Shown: positions 47,801-59,609 of the stretch, piece by piece
Numbering within the stretch: the stretch's first letter is position 1
Layout of the letters: the number at the start of each line of letters is the position of its first letter
Assembly (NCBI GenBank): GCA_000469685.2
Contig: LS997565.1
Location: 44,724,666 to 44,788,665, forward strand
Length of the DNA stretch: 64,000 nt
Direction of reading: 5' to 3'
DNA from: Haemonchus contortus
Taxonomy: Eukaryota > Nematoda > Chromadorea > Rhabditida > Trichostrongylidae
Notes under the pieces: generated by a model
What the model was told of the DNA's origin: nothing
Seen by the model: the letters and a program-made list of their open reading frames with translations, nothing else
Databases searched by the model: none
Position numbers and translations under genes: made by a program

Positions 47801-48010
47801 CCACTCGTTAAAGTCTACTCGAGCTCCGTCAACGAGCAAAAGTCGCGAAGCCGTCACCCAAAGATTCGGAGACCAAGTGGAACGGTGTCATCATGCGATT
47901 TTGTCATGACTTTTGAATAGGGGAAGTTTTCTGGATCCTTCAAGACGTCAAACGAGCACCGAGGCAAACCAACCCGATACCCCGAACTTCTTCACAACCC
48001 TTTGAGCAGG
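47800..48010 (+). mobile_element. RTE-type retrotransposon fragment, F-G spacer
   Basis: Reads LRQRAKVAKPSPKDSETKWN, then GVIMRFCHDF, a stop, then WILQDVKRAPRQTNP, corresponding to the region just before the RTE C-terminal tail. Both ends are truncated. Confidence 0.7.
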
Positions 48011-48511
48011 ATAGATGACATGCTTTGTGATTCTCAAAAAGTAAAATGAATTAGTCCACTATGGCTAGAGTATGAACATAATTAAATATTCAGAGAATCA
48101 TTCTCATTCACTAACACCATTGTATCACGATACATCCGAGCTTCTAGAATAGGAATGGTACCTACGAAACGTTGAAAAAATACCGTAAGCTTCAACACTG
48201 ACGAGGTTTCATCCTATTATAGATTATCCAGACACTCATTCATATTACAGACATATTGATCCAAATCAGAAATTTCACACGATCCTTCCCCTTCCCTCTA
48301 ATCCACAACCGAATTTCTCTTCTGAGGTGTAAACACGCATCATCTTATGCTGGACAAATTCTGTTTGAGTGTTCGAGAAGTTTGCCTCTCATTAGTGTTC
48401 CACTAACGTGAATTAGCACTTATAATTAATCCGGTTGGGGAAGGTGCTTTTTTGGGATTAATGAGTGGACTGGATTTCCGTTATATAGAACTTTATATTT
48501 TTTTAGGAAAA

Positions 48512-51500
48512 ATGGCACATAACGTGAAGCAAACTGTTGCAGAAGGCTTTCTTGCTTCATGCTACATCTTTGTCCTGCTGGTTATCGTCACTTCCAAGGC
48601 AAAAATCTTCAAAAATGCCTTTTATACAATGTTCGTAGCAACAGGTAATACTTACAGCCAGATCCTCTCCATCTGCCATGTTGAATATTGTTATTATGGA
48701 TGGCATATTTGAGTGAACACGATGAGCGGAATAAAAACGAGAGATATGTAGTGTAATTTTGAAGGCCCTTTCCACTTTCTCTGCACTTTTACGAGCGAGT
48801 ATCTGCTTAAAGAATTGCCGGAAACTGTGCGAGTAGCTGTAATATATCAGAAACTCAGCATCTAAGGAAAGTTGGAAACCGGTCATGTCGAAAGTATCCT
48901 TGTCTTTGAAACATGCGTCACTCAAGATAGTGAGACGACAGGAGGTCAACATATATTAGACGTTCTATTAGAACGGGACAGAGTACGTGTAGCTCGCTGT
49001 TCGTGACCATTTTTCACTATCCGAGCCGACCGAACAATCAGCTTTCGACGACCCACCTACTGTGAACCTATCGATAATGCTCAAAATGTCACTTCGTTCA
49101 TCTGGTTGTGTCTGTAAAATTTGAGCACTGGCACAGTCGGGACCGAAATGAGGGCAATCATGTCGCATGAACCATAAACAGAGGTCCCGCATTGTTCGCA
49201 GACTTTCGGCAAAACACGTGGAGCTCAAGAGCTAAATATCTTTTTCGATAAGACTTGTAAAAGAAGCCTGTTCGAGTAGGAGCTCTGTGGACTTCTGCGC
49301 CGTGCGTAGAAGACTGAGACTTCGACTCACTTCCCGAGCTTTACGTGTGTCACTGCGTAGAGTGGGCTTAGCATCACTAAATACCATACACTCCAAACCT
49401 TGCCCCTTCGACAATCCTTACTCTTCACCTTCTGTATTCTCCCTCGCATTCGTCGTGAATGTCATGTAGGAATGGCAAGTAAATATCTCGCCATGAGCGA
49501 ACAGAACAAGATTTGATGAGGACGTTCCGTAATGCGCTGCATCAGGAGCAGGACATCAGCGAGTTCGAGCATGAGATCATGACTTCTGTTGTTAGTTGTT
49601 CAGCTCGTAGAAAGCACGCAAGAAGTGAAGAACGAACATTACTTGTAATGTGGGTTTTATGCACTCCAGGAATGACAGATTATTCTACACCGTTCTTTAC
49701 TTACGCCAATAGGCTGTTCTACCTGTTGCGCACCTCTTTGGAATCTTCTTCAAAAACAGTTCACATTAAATTGTTCACAACTTTGAGACGAGTCGTTCCA
49801 GCAATTGCCAAGTCTGACTTCGTCCGAACTCTAAAGGGTTGAAATCACCAGGTGTGGTTAAAACCATGCAGCTCTGTTTCATCCACTTAAAAGAAAGTTT
49901 TCCTGCAAACCACCGCATACTGTAGTTGTATAGAAAGCAAACTATTCGTTTTTCAGGTATCTCTGACGTCGCATCCATCTTTCTAGTATGTTTCCTGCGA
50001 CTCAACCGCGAACTTAGCCTGGGAGAAGATTTCCACAACATCGTCCTATGCTGCATATTAATCGTTAATGCCGTATTTGTTTCACATCTAATTGGAAATA
50101 TCCTTATTACAATCAATCGATACTCTGCTATTCGTCATCTCAATAAATACAACATGGTAAGACTCGAAGCTCAAAGATTGGAGTCATTCCAGGGATAATG
50201 GAAGACGCTTTATAATTCCAATCCCGTGAGAAATTCTGGCAAGAAAGGAAGTCTGGAAAGATTACTTGTGCTATGTTAGGAGCCTAAATGGGGAGTAGTT
50301 CTTCAGAGTGGCAAGGGGCGCACTATCACAAACGCACGGTCACGGGTTCGAGTCCTGGAACAATACATGCCCAGGCCGAACAAACCTTTCATCCCTCCGG
50401 GGTCGGCTTATTGGTACTATGGGTGAGTATAGGTTCGCATGACGTATGGTTTTAATTTTTAGACCAATTTTCTCATCCTGGTAGACTGCCTCCGAAAAAG
50501 AAACGGGAAGGAATATATTCAATCGTTGAGCACACTTCCAGATCTGGACCACAAGAAATGTATGGAGATTCGTAGTTGTTCAATACGTTGTATCCTTTGT
50601 TGCGTTCGCCCACATTATCGGAGCGAGATTGACATACGTTCATAACGCGGATGGAACTGTCACGTTCAAGGGCTTCGAAATACGCACTGATCTCGTGGGT
50701 TGCAGTTTTCAAAGAAGTTTACTGTTAGAGTCGAGTTAGAGTTGATCATTTCCACACGCGCAGCAACTGGAGGCCAACTGAGCCTTCCATGCCTCCAGGG
50801 CCGATTACTATGTGCCAAACTAGTGTGCGAAAATAAAAGCACTGACTTGCTGGCTGGCCAATGCAAGTTATTGTACAAAGCGCGTACTTATTCTAAAAAT
50901 ATCCTACTGCGATTCTGAATAAAAGAAAAATACGAAACGCTAAGACTTCATTTTTTCGTTTTTTCAGGTTGTCAGGTCCACTATAGTTGGAGCCTCAATA
51001 ATTTTCACCATCGTGAGCGTTGTTTTAAACGCGAGATCAGTCTTCGAATGGAAGCGTCTGTCGAAAATCAATGGTAGCTCGAAGCATCGTCTTAATGAGA
51101 AGGTGGAATATTTCGTTTTGAGAGGGGACCACTATCAGTCATAGATCCAGCAAGTTTGGACGACGGCTTAGACTTTTCAATACCTTACCAAATAGTAAGT
51201 TTCTAATACCTTCAGCGCCTACTAATACACGCAATGCTAGTCTCCATCTGTACACTGTCGTTTTGCTCAGTGCAATTTGCAAAGGCAATCGCTATGCTCG
51301 CTGGCATGGACGAGTTGAATGCTCGGTTAACGATGCAAGTTGGTTTTTCTACCTTTAATTGCGTTAGTCCACAGACACATTCGTTACGCCACTACCATTC
51401 TGTGAGCTACATTAAAGGTACAGTTCACAATAATCTTGGGCAATCCAGATTATGATGAAAAATGAAAGACAACATCGGAAATAGTGCGGTGAAGGTGAAG

Positions 51501-52339
51501 AAACTGCGTGAATTGGTGCTTCCAAAGTGAAAAAAGGCTTTGAAAAACAGTTAAAAAGGGGCTGGACGAGAGTTAGACCAGAAAAATGAGGAATAGTGGG
51601 GCGCTCGGATGAGCTGTACAGTGTGTCTTATTTCGTGCGTGTGGGTCCTGGCGCGAATAACAGACAATGGTAAGCAAAATTCATTCACTTATAAGCATGA
51701 GTAAACAAAAACCCCCAGTAACAGCAAAAGTAGCTCACCATCTTCAGCCTCTAGGAGTAGGAAATAAATAAGGGATCGCGATAGCAAAAAGAACAACAGA
51801 GGAAAAAATAATGGGAGAAAAACATCGTCTCATCACTCGGCGACCAGCTGATTGTGTGTGGGTCCTAAGACGAACAGTTGCAATCTGTATTGTCTCGACA
51901 CTCGCCTAACGTGACGTCGATCGAGAGACGGGAAAGCGAATTACTGCAGCAACAGGACTTCCACTATGCCCTAAGCGCCGAGATTGTGAGAGCGAGAGGG
52001 TCCCTTCTACCACCCAGGGGACGCTGAGTATTTCTGAAGGAAGAACTCAGTAACCTTTTTTATCGTGAACCGTGCCTTTAAGAGGTCCTTACAGTGCCAC
52101 TACTCCCAAAAGAGGTGAAGCGGTGGCGAAAATATTTTGTGTATGTGATCTATCGGATATTTCAGTTGTTCTGGATAAACGATCTCATGGTGAGTATACC
52201 GCCATTTTCTCTGCTGTTGCTCTCTTCAGATCTTCGGCAGGAAGTTTGCAACTTTTTCCGGCATAAAGAGACGCCGAGTGTTGTGACTGTGTCTGTCTCT
52301 TATCGCAGCACTAGGCGAACCGTAGTTGGAAGGATTTGA
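48512..52339 (+). CDS. gene G: seven-transmembrane chemoreceptor, Srv-like, 305 aa
   Basis: Exons: 48512-48644, 49957-50156, 50542-50694, 50968-51102, 51216-51338, 52166-52339 (stop TGA), 918 bases, open throughout, phases 1,0,0,0,0. Start MAHNVKQT lies behind TTTTTAG, a likely spliced-leader acceptor. TM1 about residues 14-33; NRYSA at 98-102; FEWKRLSKIN ends TM5; exon 5 has a cysteine-rich TM6 (SICTLSFCSVQFAKAI); TM7 has PPFSLLLLSSDLRQEV. The exon 3 donor is GTGGGT. Partial SINEs flank exon 3 and a TTAA MITE lies in intron 5. Polyadenylation signals AATAAA are at 52435 and 52443. Predicted sensory receptor; the most diverged lineage together with H and I. Confidence 0.85.
48760..48960 (-). 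other. unexplained TM7-like coding fragment, antisense in gene G intron 1
   Basis: The minus strand has an open stretch reading GFQLSLDAEFLIYYSYSHSF then RQFFKQILARKSAEKVERAF. The pattern of a hydrophobic LIYYSYS followed by FRQFFKQI resembles the end of TM7 and helix 8 of rhodopsin-like peptide receptors rather than Srv. It may be chance or a captured exon. The frame continues into the antisense of exon 1, which is not meaningful. Confidence 0.25.
50295..50430 (+). mobile_element. SINE 5' half, gene G intron 2
   Basis: GGGGCGCACTATCACAAACGC, B box GGTTCGAGTCC at about 50346, CCTTTCATCCCTCCGGGGTCG; ends before the TGGGAGGATAAAAG segment. Confidence 0.75.
50770..50935 (+). mobile_element. SINE 3' half, gene G intron 3
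   Basis: Starts near GCCAACTGAGCCTTCCATGC and runs through AATAAAAGCACTGACTTGCT to CTGCGATTCTGAAT. It overlaps the 50.3 kb copy in content, so it is a separate insertion rather than one SINE split by exon 3. Confidence 0.7.
51416..52077. mobile_element. MITE family II, copy 2 (TTAA target), gene G intron 5
   Basis: Ends AGGTACAGTTCAC and, inverted, AGGCACGGTTCAC bound 662 bp with TTAA on each side (51412-51415, 52078-52081). No coding sequence. Gene H intron 5 lacks it. Confidence 0.8.
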
Positions 52340-53592
52340 TGAGTCCATGTGTGTCTGTTTTTCATTGGAATAGTGGAACATGCATGATTGTTGCATTATT
52401 TGATTTAGATTTTTTCAACAAACTTTTTCTCAATAATAAACAAATAAATCGTGGGAAACAATGAATGCACATACTCATGTTCTAATCATGAAATTTATCC
52501 TTGCTACACACATGATCGAGTGTGAACTGAGCGAATTGTATACTTTATAATGTAGAATGTTAAAATGAAGAGTTCTACAACTATGTTAGAGTCCAGAGAG
52601 ACTAGGGAAAACAAAATGGTCTAGGTCAAACGGGTTTAGGATCAATCCTCCCAATATAGGTACCAGAAGTCTATAAGACTTCGGCATTTCCCATTATCTC
52701 TACCCAAAGCAGTTTAATTTGTTCAATTTTTCTTCCGAGCAGTTCCTGTCTACTGAAACCGGTCAGCTGAGCAAATAGGGCTCAATTTATATGGTCAAAT
52801 CTCTTTCCATTACTAGCATCACAGTGATAAGAGTTTCCCAATCCGATCGACCCAAAATTTCTCCTCCTACATTGAGCAAAACGCTATCTCACATCTTGTA
52901 ACACTCTGAAAAAATAGTTCCCTAGGTATGAAACATGAATAAAGTACGTGTATTAAATAAGTAAGAGGCTCACGCAAATATCAGACAAAGCCGCTGAGGA
53001 ACGTTGCCGAAGACTGCTGGAAACAGTGCAGTTTAGGAGCCCAACGCCCGCCCTACCGCCAGCCAACCCTTAACCAGCTAGTCACGCCATTGCTGATGGC
53101 ATTCACGATTTGTTGTTATTAAACTGGGTCATGTTCACATCGGAGAATGAACAGTATGGCATTATGCGAAAGCGCCTAAACCATTTTATCAATTGTTGAC
53201 AAAATAGGGGCCGAAATTTTTTGCTCATTCCTGTCCTTTCTTCATATAGTTGCCATTACCGCGACCGTTACCCCATTATCAAAGTAAGTAAATTATAAAC
53301 TTCCAAGTTCGACTTTCAACAAATCTTGGCAAGATTTCCAGCAGTCATCGTTGGATTTCTGTTTAAACTATGTAGTAGACAAAATGAAAAGCAAACTTTA
53401 TTCGACTGACGCTCCGACCTTGTCGACTTCGTCAGAATCTAACGGAACGATCGATCCTGATGTTGTCCTCTGTTTAACCTAAGTTTTTTACCTAAGTTGC
53501 AAAATTACAATTGGGATCGTGGTTATAAATTCGAAGCCATGCACAGTACTTCTTCCTACTACTGTAGCTTTTTTTTCAACAAATTATCTCAG
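52340..53592. other. gene G 3' flank
   Basis: Contains the G polyadenylation signals. The first part aligns with the gene H 3' UTR, and the segment near 53530-53590 (CATGCACARTACTT, AAATTATCTCAG) matches 58138-58190, the H flank. No gene. Confidence 0.5.
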
Positions 53593-53775
53593 GTCCTGGG
53601 CGGAAGTGGTGTAGTGGGAAGGGGCCACCATGTCACACGCCCGGTCAAGGGTTCGAATCCCGGCTCGATGTCCTCCTTAGCCAACCGACCTTCCATCCTT
53701 CCGGGGTCGGTTAAATAGTACCAGACCGTCTGGGAGGATGGAAACACTGAATTGTACATCGGGTTGTATTGCCCT
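53593..53775 (+). mobile_element. tRNA-derived SINE (3'-truncated)
   Basis: Head GGCGGAAGTGGTGTAGTGGG, B box GGTTCGAATCC at about 53650, CCAACCGACCTTCCATCC, TGGGAGGATGGAAACACTGA; tail absent. Confidence 0.85.
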
Positions 53776-53845
53776 TAGTGGGCTCCAGAGCATAAATGCA
53801 TACGATTGATTGCCATGTGGAAGTTCTATGAAATATAATATTCCA

Positions 53846-54055
53846 TACTCCCTGATTAATGACCTTATGGTCAGCGTACCGCCGTTTTCTCTGCTGTTAC
53901 TTTCTTCAGATCTCCGTCAAGAAGTATTCATCTCCTTCCAGAGGAACAAAAATCGTAGCACTGTGACAATCTCTAAAATCTCTGTTGCACCTCAGAGTAG
54001 TAGGAAATTGAGTCCCATATCCCATAGGGTACTGTATATGGAGCATTTGAGATGA
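53846..54055 (+). pseudogene. orphan exon 6, copy of the gene F 3' end
   Basis: Reads INDLMVSVPPFSLLLLSSDL then RQEVFISFQRNKNRSTVTISKI, nearly the same as F exon 6; the 70 bases upstream also match F intron 5. The TTCAG acceptor has become TTCCA, and the last codons diverge after RKL, ending at a different stop. No other exon of this copy exists. It is a dead fragment. Confidence 0.8.
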
Positions 54056-54529
54056 ATTTCCACATTCTGTCTGGAAGTTTGGGAGGATGAAGATGAAGTT
54101 GAAGAAACGGCTTTTGGAAAGACAGAATAAAGAATTCACCCATTCAATACACTCATTCAGATCTGGACGAAGAAGAATGTATGGAGAATGTTAGTTCTTC
54201 AGTACGTTGTTTCCTTTGCTGCGTTCGTCCACATTATCGGAGCGAAATTGATATACGTTCATAACGTGGATGAAACAGTTAGGCTCAAGAGCTATGAAAT
54301 ACGCGTTGATATTGTGGGTTGCAGTTTTCATGGGAATTTGCTGTTAGACTTTTAGTGTACTGTCTATCCTCTACCTCCGGTGTCTTGTGATGAATTGTGG
54401 GCAGTTAAGTAGAGAGATATCGAAAGCAATCAATCATTTAAGGCCTTGATTCGATTTATTAGTGGTCCAGGAAAGGAGAATGTGAGAAACTGGTTCTCAG
54501 ACTTTGAAGATGAAATTAGCCTATGTAAG

Positions 54530-54580
54530 GGCGGATAGCGTAGTGACAAGTGGCACTACATTCCGAAACGGAACTTTTTG
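54530..54580 (+). mobile_element. SINE head fragment, gene H
   Basis: GGGCGGATAGCGTAGTGACAAGTGGCACTA resembles the SINE 5' end and stops before the B box. Confidence 0.45.
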
Positions 54581-55821
54581 ACGCTGAAGTCTTTACTCCT
54601 TCGTTTTTTTAGATTGTCAGATCTACTTATGTTGGAGCATCCATAATCTTCATTATAATAAGTGTTGTTTTCAACGCGAGATTAGTCTCTGAATGGAAGT
54701 GTCTGCCAAAAAACACTGGTAGCTCGAAACATCGCCACTATGAAAAGGTGAAAAATCTTGTTTCAAAGGGAGAATCCTTTTGGTTACTGTTCCTATATAG
54801 CTTTTCCCGATAATCAGCAAACTTTTAGTTTTCATTGAAGGGTAAAAGTCTCTGATACCTTATCAAATTCAGCGTCTACTAACACACGCAATGCTGGTAT
54901 CCATCTGTTCACTGTCGTTATGCACAGTGCAATTTGCAAAGGCAATCGCTTTGCTCACTGATATGGACGCGTTGAATGCTTGGTTAACGATGCAAGTAGG
55001 TTGTTCTACCTTGAATTGCGTTAGTACACATACATACGCATTCGAGTACGACACTACCATTTTGAATTGAAGTCGAATGCAACGCTCAGTAGGGTTTCAC
55101 CAACGTCCAATGACTTGTGGTAGTACGCTGCTTGCCACAACATCACATTCGCTCAATGTGCCATATAAACTATAAAAACGCAGAAAATTCCACTTCGCTA
55201 CAATTCTTCTGAATGCTTTCTCAACTTTACGCAGCTGAGTTTCCACGTTTTAGCCTTTTTCAGAGCATGGAAGTCAGAAAACAATTTGAGATCGATCCTC
55301 GCATAAGGCCAGAAAGTACTTAATACAGTCCTCCGAGCTAGTAGAGTCCTCTGGACTCGATCAAAACAAGGATGCTACATGGGTTGCTCACTGCACGCAG
55401 AGGTTTCGTTCTTGAGTGGTCATCCTACTTGTCGCCTCTAAGATCAAGAAAAACCATGTACAGGATTGTATTGCACTGTATTTTTCAAGTCCACTGGGTC
55501 TATTAGCTTAGAGGACTGTCTTAAACACTGTATAGCCTTTCGTGAGAATCAATCGCGGCTCGGTTTTCTGACTACCGAGCTCTGAAGAGGGCGAAGAGGA
55601 CGAAACGTCAGCTGCATGAAAATGTGAGGTATTTGGAAGGCTTAAGTAACTAGTCTGGCTATGCCAGATTGAGGGAAAGTCGATCATCATCTTATCTCAT
55701 GAAAGCGCTACATATTCGCTATAGGTGAACGTACACAAAAGCTTGTAGCCGTTGTCATTCAAGGAGATGAGCTACGGTTAAATGACCAATACTAAATACT
55801 ATTATACTTGATCTATGGCTG

Positions 55822-56363
55822 CAGTAGCGCTCGAAATTCTTGGATCAGACGGTCAAATGTTTTTTCAGTTATGACTGTTTCCTAGTGGAGCAAATCGCGC
55901 GAAAATTTGATATTTTTTATCTAAGGCTTGATTCACATTATCCACCACTATTTGACTGGAAAGCAGCAATATCTGCATAATTAAGAGTAATATTTGTTGG
56001 GCTAGTAGCTTTCGCTGGAAAAAAGTTGGTGGCGTTTCTGATTATTTGCAACTTATGTGCGTTTTTCTCCTTCAATGTGTTCGGCATCAGCGCTCGTACA
56101 CTTTAAACATGGGAAAAAGGAAAGAATCTCCAGAAGGGCCATCATCTGTATTTTCACTTGATTTTGAGTTCAAGCTCTTTAGTAGTATATCTGGTCAGAT
56201 TGTAGGCTGATCAGATTGCAGCCCAATAGTGGTTGATATTCACAGTACACCTATGCTATGTACATACATTGAAATTTCGCATGATTACATCAAGTATGAA
56301 AGGAGTTACAACTGAAAAGTGCGAATGAAGAGGCGTTTCGCCAGAGACTTTCGAGCGCTACTA
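55822..56363. mobile_element. MITE family I, copy 3, gene H intron 5
   Basis: Termini CAGTAGCGCTCGAAA and inverse bound 542 bp. The right TA is present; the left flank is TG, a probable point change. Interior matches copies 1 and 2. Confidence 0.82.
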
Positions 56364-57019
56364 TATACTAAGGAACCCATGGACGGTCATCAAGCAATAT
56401 GCCAACTGAGTAACAGAGCCAGGAAAAAGTTCTATAAAGATGTTCTAAACGATATTTCAGTACTTCTGGATAAACGATCTCATGATGAGTATACCGCTGT
56501 TTTCCCTGCTGTTGCTCTCTCCAGATCTACGAGAGGGAGTTACCAACTTTTTTCGGAGTAAGAAGAGGCAGAATATTGTGACTATGACTGTTTCTTACCG
56601 TAGAACTGTAGCTGAAAAGTTTTGATGTATCCATATTTTTTTTCCTACCGTGTCTGTATTCCACTGGCATTCTAGAACACGCACGATTATTATTTGACTT
56701 TGATTTCTTCAGCAAGTTTTTTTTTTCTCGAAATAAATCGTGAGAAAATCATAATGAAAAAAGACATGCTTTTTACACCTACCTTAAAACCTATCGTTGC
56801 TACACACACGACCGAGTGTAAGCTGAATGAATTACGCATTGTCCAATCGAGATAGTTAGGATAAAGGCTTTTAGAACTTCTGTTTAACGGGAAGCTGCGC
56901 CAATATCCCATGTTCCTCCGCAGAACGACTAGCGCCTTTTTCAACTGTCGGGGTGCCGGTTCTAGGCGCTATCAAATTTTACTTCTACTTATCGCTAGCT
57001 TGATCACGCATCCCATATT

Positions 57020-57460
57020 CCGTAGGTTCCATATTCCTGTCCTTTCTCCACTTTCTTCTATCTAGGGCATCTTCTGCCGTCACCTTAGCTTCGGGAAGTT
57101 AATTCGTGATCACGCCCCGCCACCTTTTTTTGGGTCTCATCATGGTCACTTCCCTTGAGATTCGAACTCCATTGCCCCAGTTAAAGGATCATTCGGTAGT
57201 CTTCTCATTACGTGTCCTTCCCATCATAGACGCTGCTCTCCCATCTTCAGCTGCACAGAAGCTGCTCTCATAAACGCTCTGACGTCGTCATTTCTAGTCC
57301 GGTGTGGTCGCGTCCAACAATAGGCCCATATGAGCAACCTCATCTCAGCGGAGTGGAGCTGACTTTCGTGATTTCTCCTTATGGGCCAGTACTCGCTGTC
57401 GTAGATTATCGTAGGCCCCACCAATGTCCTGTAAGTCTATAGCAGAGGATACCAGTGCAC
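57020..57460 (-). mobile_element. non-LTR retrotransposon C-terminal fragment
   Basis: Minus strand reads TIIYDSEYWPIRRNHESQL then HSAEMRLLIWAYCWTRPHRT then RNDDVRAFMR, the conserved C-terminal region after the RT domain (typical LYGSECWP...HEMRMLRW...DRVRNEDIR). A stop and frame change follow near 57200. Type differs from the RTE tails elsewhere in the window. Confidence 0.75.
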
Positions 57461-57879
57461 CTTCTCCACTTCATCTATGCTACGTTTACTCGGGCTTTCA
57501 CAAACTGGTTCACGTTACCAATAGCGGTTAAGTCATTTTCTAAAGTCGCTTTACTACAAATTATCCTTCAAAATTCAACATCACATTAAAAACAGCCAAC
57601 TTTGTGGATATTCAATTAGAGCGGTCTTCTAGCTTTAGGGGCCTTCATTGTACACATTTATTGCCACGTAGTTTGATTCGTACGGTTTTTCGAAAGCATA
57701 TGTTTGCATCCTCATCATTGATCACCAGAAAATAGCGATGAATAAAGATTTTTGGCGCAATCTAGAATGCTTTGCTGGTTTCACTCAAGGTATTATGCGG
57801 TTTTCCAAAGTATTCATTGACAAGAACTCTATCTTTTTTGCATCTGATTCGATGTTGATTTGATTGCTCTGCAACTGCG

Positions 57880-58090
57880 AGTGAAAATGACAGAAGCGAA
57901 AATTCGGTCCGGCACTCGGCTCTTACAGTAATCCGGCACGTGTTAATACGCAAATTTTTACCTGTCACATATACGACGTGTCGAAATGGGGCTTTGGGCA
58001 AGGACACGGTGGTGGGTGGTAGGGTAAACAAGGGGGTTACTGTAGGAGCCGAGTGCCGGACTGAATTTTCGTTTCTGTGTGAAAATGAGC
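57880..58090. repeat. foldback element between genes H and I
   Basis: GAAAATTCGGTCCGGCACTC followed by GGCTCTTACAGTAA (57899-57932) recurs inverted at 58036-58072. Arms exceed 40 bp with few mismatches and enclose about 100 bp. Probably a small MITE; target duplication not determined. Confidence 0.7.
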
Positions 58091-59609
58091 TTTCCAGACT
58101 GAATAGCATCTCGTAACTTTACAATAAGATTTCGTAACCATGCACAATACTTACTACTACTATAATTTTTTAGGAAATTATCTCAGTTCCTGTTGTTGGC
58201 ACGATAGTTTGAAATTGTTTACAATATCACGAATATTACAATCACAAAATACTAGCAGTCTAGCCTAGTCGTATCCTCTAAAACGACAATCACATTCATT
58301 TACCGTATTATGCCCAATATCCCCGCTGTGTACATTGTTTTTCATCTGAAAAGGCCGGTGTTTGCAATGAAGATCATCTATTTGAGCTTTTGCAAAGGGG
58401 ATAACGACAAACCTTATGTGAGGATATGAAATGTAAATTAATTTCTTTGTAAATGTGTGCTTCAGTACAGGACAGTACCCTACCCAGTATACCCCCAATA
58501 TTTAGATTGAGCGTGCAATTTTCATCGCTGAAATAAATTAAAATGATCATTGTTTCAAGTTTCTTCTCTGTTCCACTTTTTTATTTTAACATCCGCGCTT
58601 GAAAATTTCGGCTAAGTAGAAGTGGTAACTATGCCTTTGCTTCACACATAATAGGCGCTATTAGGAATCTTGAAGACTTGCCAAAATCTCAGGAATAGAT
58701 TTTTCAGCTTCTCTTAACCCTGTGATCTCGACGCATTGTGAATCACTTAACCAGGTATGTCTACTTATGAGAGCGTGGTAGTAGCAATGAAAAGTCCGAG
58801 ATATGCGAGCCCCGATGGCTACTATGACAGTATTCGATGAATTGGTTTGAATAGTTCCTCACGAAGTCAGACTTTTCATTTTCTACTATAACCTAGTTTC
58901 CTAGTTACAACAAATCCTAAGTGCTTTTAGCAATGGCATAAGCTCGTTGCTTGAGGGTCGGGTGGGTGAGGTTCACACTCAAATTCCCACGGAGAGCGGC
59001 AGCGGAAACTACCGTCATCCCCTACAATAAGTCCGAATCCCATCTTTGCGTGCGATCGAACGCGGCAAGCGAATAGACGAAGGAGCACCAGAATTTCCTT
59101 CTTTATCGTAGCAATGGGCAGCAATGAAGTTAGCAGTGAAACATATCATCCTTTATTCCATCTCCCAAATAGAAGACCTAAAAAAACACAGTTTGATCTT
59201 AATCTCTCCTAAAGTTTCCTCGGTAAATAAATTTCAGATTTCAAAGCGATACATCAACCGATAGCCTCGAAGAGGAACTGGTCTTGTTTTTCCAATGGTT
59301 GTTTATTTCGTAGTAGCAAAGCAAACCTGAATCACAACTTAGCAATCTCAAATCACACGTATTTCCCCTCTATTCAGAGTGGTTGTCAAAATTTGCTTAT
59401 CTGATCAAGTGGACTTGAATCACGTGAGGACATAACTCCAAATTCTCCAGTGTTCACAGAAGTGTTGTGGAAGTGTTCGGGACCAGTAGAAAAATTATAG
59501 TAAATGACTAGTGGACGGTCTTGAATTGAATAGTAGTACAAAGTTCGCATTTTCTAATTGTTCTGTGTATTCGAGTCGTATCGCAGTTCTCATTTCTATC
59601 TCAGGAAAA
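58091..59609. other. H to I spacer
   Basis: The left end (58130-58200) matches the gene G flank near 53530. The rest, including a GC-richer patch near 58960-59060, shows no gene or repeat that I can name. It should contain the gene I promoter. Confidence 0.4.

Larger units (their letters stand above)
54161..56625 (+). pseudogene. gene H: Srv-like receptor lacking exons 1-2 (exons 3-6 open)
   Basis: Exons: 54161-54313, 54613-54747, 54873-54995, 56461-56625 (stop TGA). All are in frame, with AG acceptors and GT donors, and all match gene G closely in length and sequence (TM4 VWRMLVLQYVVSFAAFVHII, TM5 to EWKCLPKNTGSSKH, TM6 SICSLSLCTVQFAKAIALL, TM7 PLFSLLLLSPDLREGV). No exon 1 or 2 lies between gene G and 54161. 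TM7 has changes at conserved places (PP to PL, SSD to SPD). The simplest view is a 5'-truncated duplicate of a G-like gene. The alternative is an unusual 3' cassette spliced to gene G exon 2, since phases agree. AATAAA at 56732. A family I MITE is in intron 5. Confidence 0.75.

Noticed and set aside
48557..48952. 131-codon minus-strand open frame as a gene
   Set aside because: Its second half is the antisense of gene G exon 1. Only the 48760-48960 part is kept as an uncertain fragment.
50295..50935. One SINE split by gene G exon 3
   Set aside because: The two parts overlap in SINE content, so they are two separate truncated copies.
58927..59124. 65-codon minus-strand frame with FGLIVGDDG
   Set aside because: Short, no splice or family support, and no counterpart elsewhere in the window.
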